From Streptomyces sp. AC558_RSS880 (GTDB lineage: Bacteria > Actinomycetota > Actinomycetes > Streptomycetales > Streptomycetaceae), in NCBI RefSeq assembly GCF_019049255.1, contig NZ_JAGMUJ010000010.1:1-63308 (forward strand): a DNA stretch of 63,308 bases. The letters run 5' to 3'. The notes beneath the pieces are model-generated. The model did not search any database. It saw only the letters and a list, made by a program, of their open reading frames with translations, and had not been told where the DNA came from. Made by a program: the position numbers and the translations under genes. Below are positions 50,488-58,664 of the stretch, piece by piece (the stretch's first letter is position 1; each line of letters starts with the position of its first letter).

Positions 50488-51687
50488 CTAGAGCGCGCAG
50501 CTGTCGCTGTCCACCTGCTGGTTCGCGCTGCGGCCCTTGGCGATGTCCTCCTGGACCTCGTCCGCGGTGAGCGCGTAGCCGGTCTCCGCGTCGTCCCTGG
50601 ACTTCGCGAAGATCACGCCGTAGACCTCTCCCTCGGGGGTCAGCAGCGGACCGCCGGAGTTGCCCTGGCGGACGGTCGTGTACAGGGAGTACACGTCGCG
50701 GCGAACCGTGCCCCGGCGGTAGATGTCCGCGCCGTTGGCCGTGATGCGCCCCCGCACACGCGCGGAACGGACGTCGTACGCCCCGTTCTCCGGGAAGCCG
50801 GCGACGATCGCGCCGTCGTTGATACTCGCGTCCTCGGTGGTGAAGCGCAGCGCGGGTGCCTTGAGTTCGGGTACGTCGAGGACGGCGATGTCGCGCTTCC
50901 AGTCGTAGAGGACGACCGTGGCGTCGTACTTCCTGCCCTCGCCGCCTATCTGCACGGTCGGCTCGTCGACGCCGCCCACGACATGCGCGTTGGTCATGAT
51001 GCGGCGCTCGGCGAAGACGAAGCCGGTGCCCTCCAGGACCTTGCCGCAACTCGGGGCGGTACCCATCACCTTGACGATGGAGCGCTGCGCGCGGAGGGCG
51101 ACGGGGCTGCCCGCCAGGGCCGGGTCCGGGGGCCGGACGTCGGTGATCGGCTCGCTGGCGAAGGGGCTGAAGACCTGCGGGAAGCCGTTCTGCGCGAGGA
51201 TGGAGGAGAAGTCGGCGAACCAGGTGTCGGCCTGGTCGGGCAGCGCCCGGGATACCCCGAGCAGCACCTTGGAGCCGCGGACCTCCTTGCCGAGCGTCGG
51301 CAGCGTCGTACCGGCGAGGGCCGAGCCGATCAGCCAGGCGACCAGGAGCATCGCGACGACGTTGACAAGTGCGCCGCCCGTGGCGTCCAGCGCGCGGGCC
51401 GGGGACCAGGTGATGTAGCGGCGCAGCTTGTTGCCGAGGTGGGTGGTCAGGGCCTGGCCGACGGAGGCGCAGACTATGACGACGACGACCGCGACGACGG
51501 CGGCCGTCGTACCGACCTCGGAGTCGTCCGTCAGGGCGTCCCAGAGGACGGGCAGCGCGTAGACGGCGGCGAGACCGCCGCCCAGGAAACCGATCACCGA
51601 CAGGATGCCGACGACGAAGCCCTGGCGGTAGCCGACGACCGCGAACCACACGGCGGCGACGAGCAACAGGATGTCCAGCACGTTCAC
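50488..51687 (-). CDS. marP: MarP-like membrane serine protease (CvpA + trypsin domains)
   Basis: 399 aa, GTG start. Four N-terminal helices of the CvpA domain (VLDILLLVAAVWFAVVGYRQ; ILSVIGFLGGGLAAVYALPV; AVVAVVVVIVCASVGQAL; NVVAMLLVAWLIGSALAGT), then a periplasmic trypsin-like domain with catalytic His in MTNAHVVGG, Asp in WKRDIAVLDV and Ser in TVRQGNSGGPLLTPEGE. CGKVLEGTGF and the C-terminal DSDSCAL carry the two Cys that in MarP form a disulfide near the active site. In M. tuberculosis MarP is needed for acid resistance through cell-wall hydrolase processing. 45 bp downstream of the NUDIX gene, likely one operon. Confidence 0.92.
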   Translation of the reverse strand: MNVLDILLLVAAVWFAVVGYRQGFVVGILSVIGFLGGGLAAVYALPVLWDALTDDSEVGTTAAVVAVVVVIVCASVGQALTTHLGNKLRRYITWSPARALDATGGALVNVVAMLLVAWLIGSALAGTTLPTLGKEVRGSKVLLGVSRALPDQADTWFADFSSILAQNGFPQVFSPFASEPITDVRPPDPALAGSPVALRAQRSIVKVMGTAPSCGKVLEGTGFVFAERRIMTNAHVVGGVDEPTVQIGGEGRKYDATVVLYDWKRDIAVLDVPELKAPALRFTTEDASINDGAIVAGFPENGAYDVRSARVRGRITANGADIYRRGTVRRDVYSLYTTVRQGNSGGPLLTPEGEVYGVIFAKSRDDAETGYALTADEVQEDIAKGRSANQQVDSDSCAL

Positions 51688-51732
51688 CGCTTCAAGCCTC
51701 GCCTCGTCCGACCCAGCACGGCGCCCACCCTG

Positions 51733-52434
51733 TCATGAGCGCCAGTCCAGCGGGACCCGCCTGTCCCGGTCCCAGGGCCGCTCCCAGCCCGCGAAGTGCA
51801 GCAACCGGTCGATGACCCCGGCGGTGAAGCCCCATACGAGGGCCGATTCGACCAGGAATGCCGGGCCTTGGTGACCGCTGGGGTGAACCGTGGTCACGCG
51901 GTTGTCGGGGTGGGTGAGGTCCGTCACGGGGACGGTGAACACCCGCGCGGTCTCGTTCGGGTCGACGACCCCCACCGGGCTGGGTACGCGCCACCAGCCC
52001 AGCACGGGCGTGACGACGAAGCCGCTGACCGGGATGTAGAGCTTCGGCAGCACGCCGAACAACTGGACGCCGGACGGATCGAGCCCCGTCTCCTCCTCGG
52101 CCTCCCGCAGCGCGGCCCGCAGCGGTCCGTCGCCCTGCGGGTCGCCGTCCTCGGGGTCGAGGGCACCACCGGGGAAGGACGGCTGCCCGGCGTGCGAGCG
52201 CAGCGAACTCGCCCGCTCCATGAGCAGCAGCTCCGGGCCGTGCTCGCCCTCGCCGAAGAGGATGAGGACGGCGGACTGGCGCCCCGTGCCGTTCTCCGGG
52301 GGCAGGAAGCGGCTCAGCTGTCTCGGCGCGACCGTCTCCGCCGCGTGGGCCACCGGGTCCAGCCAGGAGGGCAGCCCCTCCCTGCTGAGCGTCACCGGGC
52401 CGCCCCGGGTACCGCTCGTCCGCGTCATCGCCAC
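51733..52434 (-). CDS. NUDIX hydrolase, coenzyme A pyrophosphatase type
   Basis: 233 aa. NUDIX region SFPGGALDPEDGDPQGDGPL then RAALREAEEETGLDPSGVQL: REAEEETG is exact, and the longer spacing between GG and RE with ALREA is typical of the CoA pyrophosphatase (NudL-like) subgroup. RSHAGQPSFPGG upstream is the UPF0035-type extension. Likely hydrolyses CoA or related dinucleotides. Its partner order NUDIX-marP is conserved in mycobacteria (Rv3672c-Rv3671c). Confidence 0.9.
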   Translation of the reverse strand: MAMTRTSGTRGGPVTLSREGLPSWLDPVAHAAETVAPRQLSRFLPPENGTGRQSAVLILFGEGEHGPELLLMERASSLRSHAGQPSFPGGALDPEDGDPQGDGPLRAALREAEEETGLDPSGVQLFGVLPKLYIPVSGFVVTPVLGWWRVPSPVGVVDPNETARVFTVPVTDLTHPDNRVTTVHPSGHQGPAFLVESALVWGFTAGVIDRLLHFAGWERPWDRDRRVPLDWRS

Positions 52435-52516
52435 CCCCGTCGTCCGGCCCTGTCCCAGCGGTTCAACGCCCGGCGGCCCCGAGATCGTTCCGAGGACCGC
52501 CGCGCATGCCGCCCCG

Positions 52517-53710
52517 TCATCCGGCCCCCAGCGGCGGGGCGGGCCTGCCGCCGGCGTCCAGATAGGCCTGCGGGGGCTTCAGACGCTGGCCCGGGAGGCC
52601 GCCCTTCTCGTACTTCAGCAGCTTCTTCGCCTTCTCCGGGTCCGTCTCGCCCTCGCCGTACGCCGGGCAGAGCGGCGCGATGGGGCAGGCGCCGCAAGCG
52701 GGTTTGCGGGCGTGGCAGATGCGGCGGCCGTGCCAGATGACGTGGTGGGACAGGTCGGTCCAGTCGCTCTTGGGGAAGAGCGCGCCGACGGCCGCCTCGA
52801 TCTTGTCGGGGTCGGTCTCCCCGGTCCAGCGCCAGCGGCGCACGAGGCGCTGGAAATGGGTGTCCACGGTGATTCCGGGGCGGCCGAAGGCGTTGCCGAG
52901 CACGACGAACGCCGTCTTGCGGCCGACGCCGGGCAGCTTGACGAGGTCCTCGAGCCGGCCGGGCACCTCGCCGCCGAAGTCCTCCGCCAGCACCTTCGAC
53001 AGCCCTATGACCGACCTGGTCTTGGCCCGGAAGAAGCCGGTGGGGCGCAGGATCTCCTCCACCTCCTCCGGGTTGGCGGCGGCCAGGTCCTCGGGGGTGG
53101 GGTACTTCGCGAAGAGGGCGGGGGTCGTCTGGTTGACGCGCAGGTCGGTGGTCTGGGCCGACAGCACGGTGGCGACGACGAGTTGGAAGGGGTTCTCGAA
53201 GTCCAGCTCCGGGTGGGCGTACGGGAACACCTCGGCGAGCTCACGGTTGATCCGGCGCGCACGCCGGACCAGCGCGGTGCGCGACTCGTCCCCGACCGGC
53301 TCGACGACGGTCTTCACCGGGGCGGCCTTCACGGAGGCGGTCGCCTTCCGGGGAGCGACGAGCGGCTTCTTGGCGACCGGGGCCTTCTTGACGGGGGCGG
53401 CCTTCTTGGCCACGGCCCCCTTGGTCTCGGTCTTCTGCGCGGCGGTCGCCTTCTTCGCCCCGACTGTCTTCTTCGCCCCGGTCACTTTCTTCGCCGCCGT
53501 CTTCCTCACCGCCGCCTTCTTCACCGGCGTGTCCGTCTCCCCGGCCGCCCCGCTCGCGCGGGCCGTCGGTTCCTTCCCCAACGGCGACCCCTTTGCCGTT
53601 TTCGCCGTTTCTCTACCGCCATCGGAGCCCTGTTCGCCCACAGCGGAATCGCGACGTACACCCACTCGCGCAGCTCCCTCGGCCTGTGCTCTCACCGGCG
53701 ATTTGGACAC
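52517..53710 (-). CDS. nth: Endonuclease III with lysine/alanine-rich N-terminal extension
   Basis: 397 aa versus about 210-260 for the family. The catalytic core is about 165-375: [20 protein letters not shown], HhH motif [20 protein letters not shown] (catalytic Lys), [11 protein letters not shown] (catalytic Asp), and [4Fe-4S] cysteines C-x6-C-x2-C-x5-C in [17 protein letters not shown]. Excises oxidised pyrimidines and nicks the abasic site. The first 140 residues are low-complexity K/A/V/T ([20 protein letters not shown], repeated [10 protein letters not shown]), like a histone H1 tail. GTG start; an internal start cannot be excluded, but codon bias is coherent through the tail. Divergent from crp. 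Confidence 0.93.
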   Translation of the reverse strand: MSKSPVRAQAEGAARVGVRRDSAVGEQGSDGGRETAKTAKGSPLGKEPTARASGAAGETDTPVKKAAVRKTAAKKVTGAKKTVGAKKATAAQKTETKGAVAKKAAPVKKAPVAKKPLVAPRKATASVKAAPVKTVVEPVGDESRTALVRRARRINRELAEVFPYAHPELDFENPFQLVVATVLSAQTTDLRVNQTTPALFAKYPTPEDLAAANPEEVEEILRPTGFFRAKTRSVIGLSKVLAEDFGGEVPGRLEDLVKLPGVGRKTAFVVLGNAFGRPGITVDTHFQRLVRRWRWTGETDPDKIEAAVGALFPKSDWTDLSHHVIWHGRRICHARKPACGACPIAPLCPAYGEGETDPEKAKKLLKYEKGGLPGQRLKPPQAYLDAGGRPAPPLGAG

Positions 53711-53812
53711 CCGGCCAGCCTACGACCCGGCACCGACATCCGCCCCGGGCCCCGAAGACCGGCGTCCAATTGGACCCCTGACGCTTACCCCGACCGGCCC
53801 GTACGGCATCCT

Positions 53813-53826
53813 TGTGACAGATCACA
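53813..53826 (+). promoter_or_regulatory. CRP-like dyad upstream of crp
   Basis: TGTGA-CAGA-TCACA: both half-sites are perfect CRP half-sites but the spacer is 4 nt instead of 6. Placed 91-104 bp before the crp start in the divergent nth-crp region. Suggests autoregulation or a site for a related dimer with tighter spacing. Confidence 0.5.
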
Positions 53827-53916
53827 CTGTTTGGACCGTCCGGCAAAATGGGAACCACGGTCCCCTGGTACGTAGGGGAACAAGATCCCCTGAGCAGGTC
53901 GACAAGGAGAGAACTC

Positions 53917-54591
53917 GTGGACGACGTTCTGCGGCGGAATCCGCTCTTCGCGGCGCTCGACGACGAGCAGGCCGCCGAGCTTCGCGCCTCCATGAGTGAG
54001 GTGACCCTCGCACGGGGCGACTCCCTGTTCCACGAGGGCGACCCCGGCGACCGCCTGTACGTGGTCACCGAGGGCAAGGTCAAGCTGCACCGCACGTCCC
54101 CCGACGGCCGCGAGAACATGCTCGCCGTGGTCGGTCCGGGCGAGCTGATCGGTGAGCTGTCGCTCTTCGACCCGGGCCCGCGCACCGCGACCGCCACGGC
54201 GCTCACCGAGGTCAAGCTGCTCGGCCTGGGCCACGGCGACCTGACGCCCTGGCTGAGCGCCCGCCCCGAGGTGGCCACGGCGCTGCTGCGGGCCGTCGCG
54301 CGCCGGCTGCGCAAGACCAACGACGCGATGTCGGACCTGGTCTTCTCGGACGTCCCGGGCCGTGTCGCCCGCGCCCTGCTGGACCTCTCCCGCCGCTTCG
54401 GCGTGCAGTCCGAGGAGGGCATCCACGTCGTGCACGACCTCACGCAGGAGGAGCTGGCCCAGCTGGTCGGCGCGTCCCGCGAGACGGTCAACAAGGCCCT
54501 GGCCGACTTCGCCCAGCGCGGCTGGCTCCGCCTGGAGGCCCGCGCGGTGATCCTCCTGGACGTCGAACGCCTCGCGAAGCGCTCCCGCTGA
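53917..54591 (+). CDS. crp: cAMP receptor protein Crp
   Basis: 224 aa from GTG 53917 (GGAGAG 5 nt upstream). cNMP-binding beta-roll: LARGDSLFHEGDPGDRLYVV, cassette VVGPGELIGELSLFDPGPRT ATAT (the phosphate-binding GELSLF-R-T). Long C-helix, then HTH LTQEELAQLVGASRETVNKA. It is the single Crp of Streptomyces, which controls germination and primary/secondary metabolism, and corresponds to Rv3676. Followed by a strong terminator. Confidence 0.96.
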   Translation: MDDVLRRNPLFAALDDEQAAELRASMSEVTLARGDSLFHEGDPGDRLYVVTEGKVKLHRTSPDGRENMLAVVGPGELIGELSLFDPGPRTATATALTEVKLLGLGHGDLTPWLSARPEVATALLRAVARRLRKTNDAMSDLVFSDVPGRVARALLDLSRRFGVQSEEGIHVVHDLTQEELAQLVGASRETVNKALADFAQRGWLRLEARAVILLDVERLAKRSR

Positions 54592-54601
54592 CACCTGGCA
54601 C

Positions 54602-54635
54602 CGGAGCCCCGCTTCCCGTGGGAGGCGGGGCTCCG
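54602..54635 (+). terminator. Terminator of crp
   Basis: CGGAGCCCCGC (54602-54612) pairs with GCGGGGCTCCG (54625-54635), with the stem extended inward by TCCC/GGGA. Begins 10 nt after the stop codon. Confidence 0.9.
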
Positions 54636-54677
54636 TCGCGCCCGCGCACGGCAGGCGTACGCGCGCGCGTGCGCCGT

Positions 54678-54717
54678 GCGGGCTCCGAGGGCTAGATGCG
54701 GGCTCCGGGGGCTAGAT
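54678..54717. repeat. 20-bp duplication across the MBL gene stop codon
   Basis: GCGGGCTCCGAGGGCTAGAT at 54678-54697 and the same with one change (A to G) at 54698-54717. The right copy contains the TAG stop of the MBL gene; the left copy is a downstream duplicate. Confidence 0.85.
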
Positions 54718-55542
54718 GAGCCCGTGCTCCCGCAGGTACTCCAGTTGGGCGCGGACCGAGAGTTCCGCGGCCGGCCACAGGGAGCGGTCGACGTCGGCGT
54801 AGACGTGGGCGACGACCTCGGCCGGGGTGCGGTGGCCGTCCTCGACGGCCGTCTCGACCTGGGCGAGGCGGTGGGCCCGGTGGGCGAGGTAGAACTCGAC
54901 GGCGCCCTGGGCGTCCTCCAGGACGGGCCCGTGGCCGGGCAGCACCGTGTGGACGCCGTCGTCGACCGTGAGCGACCTGAGCCGGCGCAGCGTGTCCAGG
55001 TAGTCGCCGAGGCGGCCGTCGGGGTGGGCCACGACGGTCGTACCGCGGCCGAGGACCGTGTCGCCCGTGAGGACCGCCCGGTCGGCCGGGAGGTGGAAGC
55101 ACAGGGAGTCGGCCGTGTGGCCGGGGGCCGGTACGACCCTCAGCTCCAGGCCCCCGACGGTGACGACGTCCCCGGCGGCCAGCCCTTCGTCGCCGAGCCG
55201 CAGCGCCGGGTCCAGTGCCCGCACCTTCGTGCCGGTCAGCTCGGCGAAACGGGCGGCGCCTTCGGCGTGGTCGGGGTGACCGTGTGTCAGGAGGGTGAGG
55301 GCGACGCGCTTCCCGGCCTGCTCGGCGGTGCCGACGACGTGCCGCAGGTGTCCGTCGTCCAGCGGGCCGGGGTCGACCACGACGGCGAGGTCGGAGTCCG
55401 GTTCCGACAGGATCCAGGTGTTGGTGCCGTCCAGGGTCATCGCCGAGGGGTTGGGGGCCAGCACGTTGACGGCACGCGCGGTGGCGGGGCCGGAGAGGGC
55501 GCCGCCCCGCGGCTGGCCGGGAAGGGTGCTCGCGTCCGTCAT
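54712..55542 (-). CDS. Metallo-beta-lactamase fold hydrolase
   Basis: 276 aa. Metal motif LLTHGHPDHAEGA (HxHxDH, about 85-97), PAPGHTADSLCFHL (third His), LTGDTVLGRG (bridging Asp), LPGHGPV (last His). The C-terminal helix (SVRAQLEYLREHGLI) is of the LACTB2/glyoxalase II-like kind. Possibly a thioesterase or RNase-like enzyme; counterpart of Rv3677c. Overlaps the NUDIX gene by 4 nt, so the two are coupled. Confidence 0.9.
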   Translation of the reverse strand: MTDASTLPGQPRGGALSGPATARAVNVLAPNPSAMTLDGTNTWILSEPDSDLAVVVDPGPLDDGHLRHVVGTAEQAGKRVALTLLTHGHPDHAEGAARFAELTGTKVRALDPALRLGDEGLAAGDVVTVGGLELRVVPAPGHTADSLCFHLPADRAVLTGDTVLGRGTTVVAHPDGRLGDYLDTLRRLRSLTVDDGVHTVLPGHGPVLEDAQGAVEFYLAHRAHRLAQVETAVEDGHRTPAEVVAHVYADVDRSLWPAAELSVRAQLEYLREHGLI

Positions 55543-56420
55543 ACGGGGGCTCCACCGGTCGGGATGTGCTTGGTGAACTCGTCGTGCCCCGGCCAGGAGA
55601 GCACGATCTCGCCCTCCACCAGGCGCGCGGAGGCCAGCACCGGCGTGAGGTCACGCGCGGGCGCCGCGTCGAGCGCCTCCGCGGCCGTGGCGTACGCCGT
55701 GAGCTGGCGCAGGGTGGCGATGGTCGGGGGCATCATCAGCAGCTCGCCCCGGTCGTACGCGGTGGCCGCCGCGCGCGGGGTGATCCACACCGTGCGGTCG
55801 GCCTCCGTGGAGGCGTTGCGGGTGCGCTGCCCCTCGGGGAGCTTGGCGACGAAGAACCAGGTGTCGTAGCGGCGGGGCTCGAACTCGGGGGTGATCCAGC
55901 GCGTCCACGCGCCGAGCAGGTCCGAGCGCAGGACCAGTCCGCGGCGGTCCAGGAACTCCGCGAAGGACGTCTCCCGCGCGACGAGCGCGGCACGGTCCGC
56001 CTCCCAGTCGTCGCCGGTCGTGTCGCCGACCATGGAGTCGGGGGTGGGCCCGGCGAGCAGGACGCCGGCCTCCTCGTACGTCTCCCGCACGGCCGCGCAG
56101 ACGATCGCCTGGGCCCCCGCCTCGTCGACGCCGAGCCGGTCCGCCCACCCCGCGCGCGCGGGGCCCGCCCAGCGGACGTGCCGGTCGTCGTCCCGCGGGT
56201 CGACGCCGCCGCCGGGATAGGCGTACGCGCCGCCCGCGAACGCCATGGACGTACGCCGGCGCAGCATGTGCACGGCGGGCCCGTCGCCGGTGTCCTTGAG
56301 CAGCATGACGGTGGCCGCGCGCTTCGGCACGACCGGCGTGAGATCGCCGCCCGCCAGCGCACGGATCCGCTCCGGCCACTCCGGCGGGTACCACTGCCCA
56401 CCGGCCTGCGCATTCACCAT
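55539..56420 (-). CDS. NUDIX hydrolase (NUDT19/acyl-CoA diphosphatase-like)
   Basis: 293 aa. FAGGAYAYPGGGVDPRDDDR, then a 35-residue insertion, then AIVCAAVRETYEEAGVLLAG (RETYEEAG). This is the split NUDIX box of the NUDT7/19-like subfamily acting on CoA derivatives. PRRYDTWFFVAKLPEGQ is the usual downstream strand. Paired with an MBL hydrolase in one operon, an arrangement suggesting successive steps on CoA thioesters or repair of damaged metabolites. Confidence 0.88.
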   Translation of the reverse strand: MVNAQAGGQWYPPEWPERIRALAGGDLTPVVPKRAATVMLLKDTGDGPAVHMLRRRTSMAFAGGAYAYPGGGVDPRDDDRHVRWAGPARAGWADRLGVDEAGAQAIVCAAVRETYEEAGVLLAGPTPDSMVGDTTGDDWEADRAALVARETSFAEFLDRRGLVLRSDLLGAWTRWITPEFEPRRYDTWFFVAKLPEGQRTRNASTEADRTVWITPRAAATAYDRGELLMMPPTIATLRQLTAYATAAEALDAAPARDLTPVLASARLVEGEIVLSWPGHDEFTKHIPTGGAPV

Positions 56421-56718
56421 GGCCGGAGGCTATCCCGTGACGGGCGGATGTTCGAGTGCCCAGGGGGACGGCGAAGCCGACGGACTACACGGCGAAGCCG
56501 GCGGACGACACGGCGGGCGCCGGACGGGACACGGCGGCAACCGCGCACCGGACGCCACGCTCACCGGCGCATGCCGCCGGGCGGTGCGCCGGTGCGCCCG
56601 CGCGACAGAGCGCCCCGGTCACCGGGCCACGCCGTCACGCCGGACGCCGGGGCCTCCCGTACGGTGCAGAAATCGCCGGGTCCCGCGCCCCGCCCGTCGC
56701 GGGAGCCACCGGCGCGGG
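56421..56718. other. Intergenic region, 298 bp, no gene seen
   Basis: Between the NUDIX start and the RidA stop. Contains imperfect direct repeats around GGCGAAGCCG (56468 and 56488) in very GC-rich DNA. No ORF with start signal and codon bias. Confidence 0.5.
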
Positions 56719-57186
56719 CTACGCCTCCGTGAGTTCCACCTGGATCTCGACCTCCACCGGGGCGTCCAGGGGAAGTACCGCGACGCCCACCGCGCTGCGG
56801 GCGTGGACGCCCTTGTCGCCGAGGACCTCGCCGAGCAGCTCGCTCGCGCCGTTGAGGACGGCCGGCTGGCCGGTGAAGTCCGCGGCGGAGGCCACGAAGC
56901 CGACGACCTTCACCACGCGCGCCACCCGGTCCAGGTCCCCGGCGACGGACTTGACCGCGGCGAGGGCGTTCAGCGCGCAGGTGCGCGCCAGCTCCTTCGC
57001 CTCCTCCGGGGTGACCTCCGCGCCGACCTTCCCGGTCAGCGGAAGCTTGCCCTCCACCATGGGCAGCTGGCCGGCGGTGAAGACGTAGCGCCCCGACCGC
57101 ACGGCCGGCTGGTACGCGGCCAGCGGCGGGACGACCTCCGGCAGGCTCAGGCCCAGCTCGGCCAGTTTCGCCTCGACGGCGCTCAT
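56719..57186 (-). CDS. RidA/YjgF/YER057c family protein
   Basis: 155 aa from ATG 57186, overlapping the DUF4177 stop by 4 nt. LGLSLPEVVPPLAAYQPAVR then SGRYVFTAGQLPMVEG and LAAVKSVAGDLDRVARVVKV, ending AVGVAVLPLDAPVEVEIQVE. The RidA catalytic Arg of the canonical RxQG context is not clearly present (GVAVLPLD where RxxVxVxxLP is expected), so deaminase activity on enamines/imines is uncertain. This is the longer, YjgF-like Rv3678c group. Confidence 0.88.
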   Translation of the reverse strand: MSAVEAKLAELGLSLPEVVPPLAAYQPAVRSGRYVFTAGQLPMVEGKLPLTGKVGAEVTPEEAKELARTCALNALAAVKSVAGDLDRVARVVKVVGFVASAADFTGQPAVLNGASELLGEVLGDKGVHARSAVGVAVLPLDAPVEVEIQVELTEA

Positions 57187-57344
57187 CCCTGCTTCTCCCG
57201 CTTCAGGTAGGCCACCAGCTGCTCGGGGTTGTTCGGCCCGGGCACGACCTGGACGAGCTCCCAGCCGTCCTCGCCCCAGGTGTCCAGAATCTGCTTCGTT
57301 GCGTGGACGAGCAGCGGCACAGTCGCGTATTCCCACTTGGTCAT
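57183..57344 (-). CDS. DUF4177 small protein
   Basis: 53 aa from ATG 57344: MTKWEYATVPLLVHATKQIL then DTWGEDGWELVQVVPGPNNP and a charged tail. The W-E-Y / GWELV pattern is the DUF4177 signature. Coupled to ridA by ATGA overlap; the pair is conserved in actinobacteria next to the ArsA pair. Function unknown. Confidence 0.9.
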   Translation of the reverse strand: MTKWEYATVPLLVHATKQILDTWGEDGWELVQVVPGPNNPEQLVAYLKREKQG

Positions 57345-57450
57345 GCGGCCGACTCTAGCCCCCGCCCGCGCGGGACGCGGCCCCCGTCCCGCTCCCTCGC
57401 GCGGGGCGCGACGGCCGGGAACCGCCACCCGGAGCCGCCGGGGCGCGGGG

Positions 57451-57471
57451 CGAGCCTTTAGGCTCGAAGAC
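57451..57471 (+). promoter_or_regulatory. Hairpin and -10 element directly before the first ArsA gene
   Basis: CGAGCC-TTTA-GGCTCG (57451-57466) forms a 6-bp dyad. TAGGCT (57459-57464) inside it fits a -10 hexamer exactly 7 nt before the GTG 57472, so the mRNA is probably leaderless. No -35 match. Confidence 0.5.
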
Positions 57472-58449
57472 GTGAGCAGGCTCCAGGTCGTCAGTGGCAA
57501 GGGCGGAACCGGCAAGACCACGGTGGCCGCGGCCCTCGCGCTGGCCCTGGCCACGGAGGGGAAGCGGACGCTCCTCGTCGAGGTCGAGGGCCGCCAGGGC
57601 ATCGCACAACTCTTCGAGACGGAGGCGCTGCCCTACGAGGAACGGAAGATCGCCGTCGCTCCGGGGGGCGGCGAGGTGTACGCCCTCGCGATCGACGCCG
57701 AACTGGCCCTTCTGGAGTATCTCCAGATGTTCTACAAGCTCGGCAGCGCCGGCCGGGCCCTCAGGAAGATCGGCGCGATCGACTTCGCCACCACGATCGC
57801 CCCCGGCGTGCGGGACGTCCTGCTCACCGGCAAGGCGTGCGAGGCGGTACGCCGCAAGGACAAGCACGGGCGGTTCGTCTACGACTACGTCGTGATGGAC
57901 GCCCCGCCGACCGGCCGCATCACCCGCTTCCTCAACGTCAACGACGAGGTCGCCGGACTCGCCAGGATCGGCCCGATACACAATCAGGCGCAGGCCGTCA
58001 TGCGGGTGCTGAAATCGCCGGAGACGGCCGTGCACCTGGTGACGCTGCTGGAGGAGATGCCGGTACAGGAGACCTCCGACGGCATCGCGGAACTGCGCGC
58101 CGCGCGGCTGCCGGTGGGACGGGTCGTGGTGAACATGGTCCGTCCGGAGGTGCTGGACGGGGACGGTCTGGAACTCGCGGCGGCGGTCCCTCGTTCCTCC
58201 ATCGCGCGGGCACTGTCGTCCGCCGGCCTGGGCGGCGCGCGGCGTGGGGGACACGCCGAGCGGCTGGTGGACCCGTTGCTCGCGCAGGCGGAGGAGTACG
58301 CCGAGCGGTACGCGCTGGAGACCGAGCAGCGCGCCGTGCTGGCGGCCCTCGACGTGCCGTTGCACGAGCTTCCGATGCTCGCGGAGGGCATGGACCTGGC
58401 CGGCCTGTACCAACTGGCCAGGGAGCTGCGCGAGCAGGGCGTGTCATGA
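57472..58449 (+). CDS. ArsA/GET3-family ATPase, first of a pair (BagA/B-like)
   Basis: 325 aa from GTG 57472. LQVVSGKGGTGKTTVAAALA (deviant Walker A with signature Lys), LVEVEGRQGIAQLFE (switch), YDYVVMDAPPTGRITRFLNV (Walker B/switch II), VVVNMVRPEVLDGDGL. The C-terminus is helical. Corresponds to Rv3679; in mycobacteria the two proteins form a complex related to anion-pump or tail-anchored-protein ATPases. Ends GVS-stop with the next ORF starting inside the stop (ATGA, 58446-58449). Confidence 0.92.
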   Translation: MSRLQVVSGKGGTGKTTVAAALALALATEGKRTLLVEVEGRQGIAQLFETEALPYEERKIAVAPGGGEVYALAIDAELALLEYLQMFYKLGSAGRALRKIGAIDFATTIAPGVRDVLLTGKACEAVRRKDKHGRFVYDYVVMDAPPTGRITRFLNVNDEVAGLARIGPIHNQAQAVMRVLKSPETAVHLVTLLEEMPVQETSDGIAELRAARLPVGRVVVNMVRPEVLDGDGLELAAAVPRSSIARALSSAGLGGARRGGHAERLVDPLLAQAEEYAERYALETEQRAVLAALDVPLHELPMLAEGMDLAGLYQLARELREQGVS

Positions 58450-58664
58450 CCGGCCGCGCCCACACGGTGCGGCCCGGCGGCAACCGCCGCCACCGCCGTA
58501 CCGGCCCCGCCACGCACCACCACCACAGCCACCGCCGTACCCGCCCCGCCACGCACCACCACCACAGCCACCGCCGTACCCGCCCCGCCACGCACCACCA
58601 CCACAGCCACCGCCGTACCCGCCCCGTCACGAGTCGGAAGCACCGGAAGCAGGGGATGTCATGA
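58446..58664 (+). CDS. Small His/Arg-rich repeat ORF between the two ArsA genes
   Basis: 72 codons, from an ATG overlapping the first ArsA stop to a TGA overlapping the second ArsA start (ATGA at both ends). Head MTGRAHTVRPGGNRR, then three 13-residue repeats HRRT(G/R)PATHHHHS, a partial fourth HRRTRPVT, and SRKHRKQGMS. It has twelve contiguous-block His (HHHH three times) and a net charge near +15. It could bind metal ions or nucleic acid, or act only as a coupling linker. No homologue recognised. The frame differs from both neighbours, so it is not a linker of a fused protein. Confidence 0.5.
   Translation: MTGRAHTVRPGGNRRHRRTGPATHHHHSHRRTRPATHHHHSHRRTRPATHHHHSHRRTRPVTSRKHRKQGMS
58491..58630. 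repeat. 39-bp tandem repeat, 3.6 copies, between the ArsA genes
   Basis: Units 58491-58529, 58530-58568, 58569-58607 and a 23-bp partial copy to 58630. The unit opens CACCGCCGTACCCGCCCCGC. Copies 2 and 3 are identical; copy 1 differs by one base and the partial copy by one base. The unit is 13 codons, so any copy number keeps the frame. Confidence 0.95.

Noticed and set aside
58453..58643. The 39-bp repeats as a CRISPR array
   Set aside because: Units are contiguous without spacers and are codon-sized; no cas genes.
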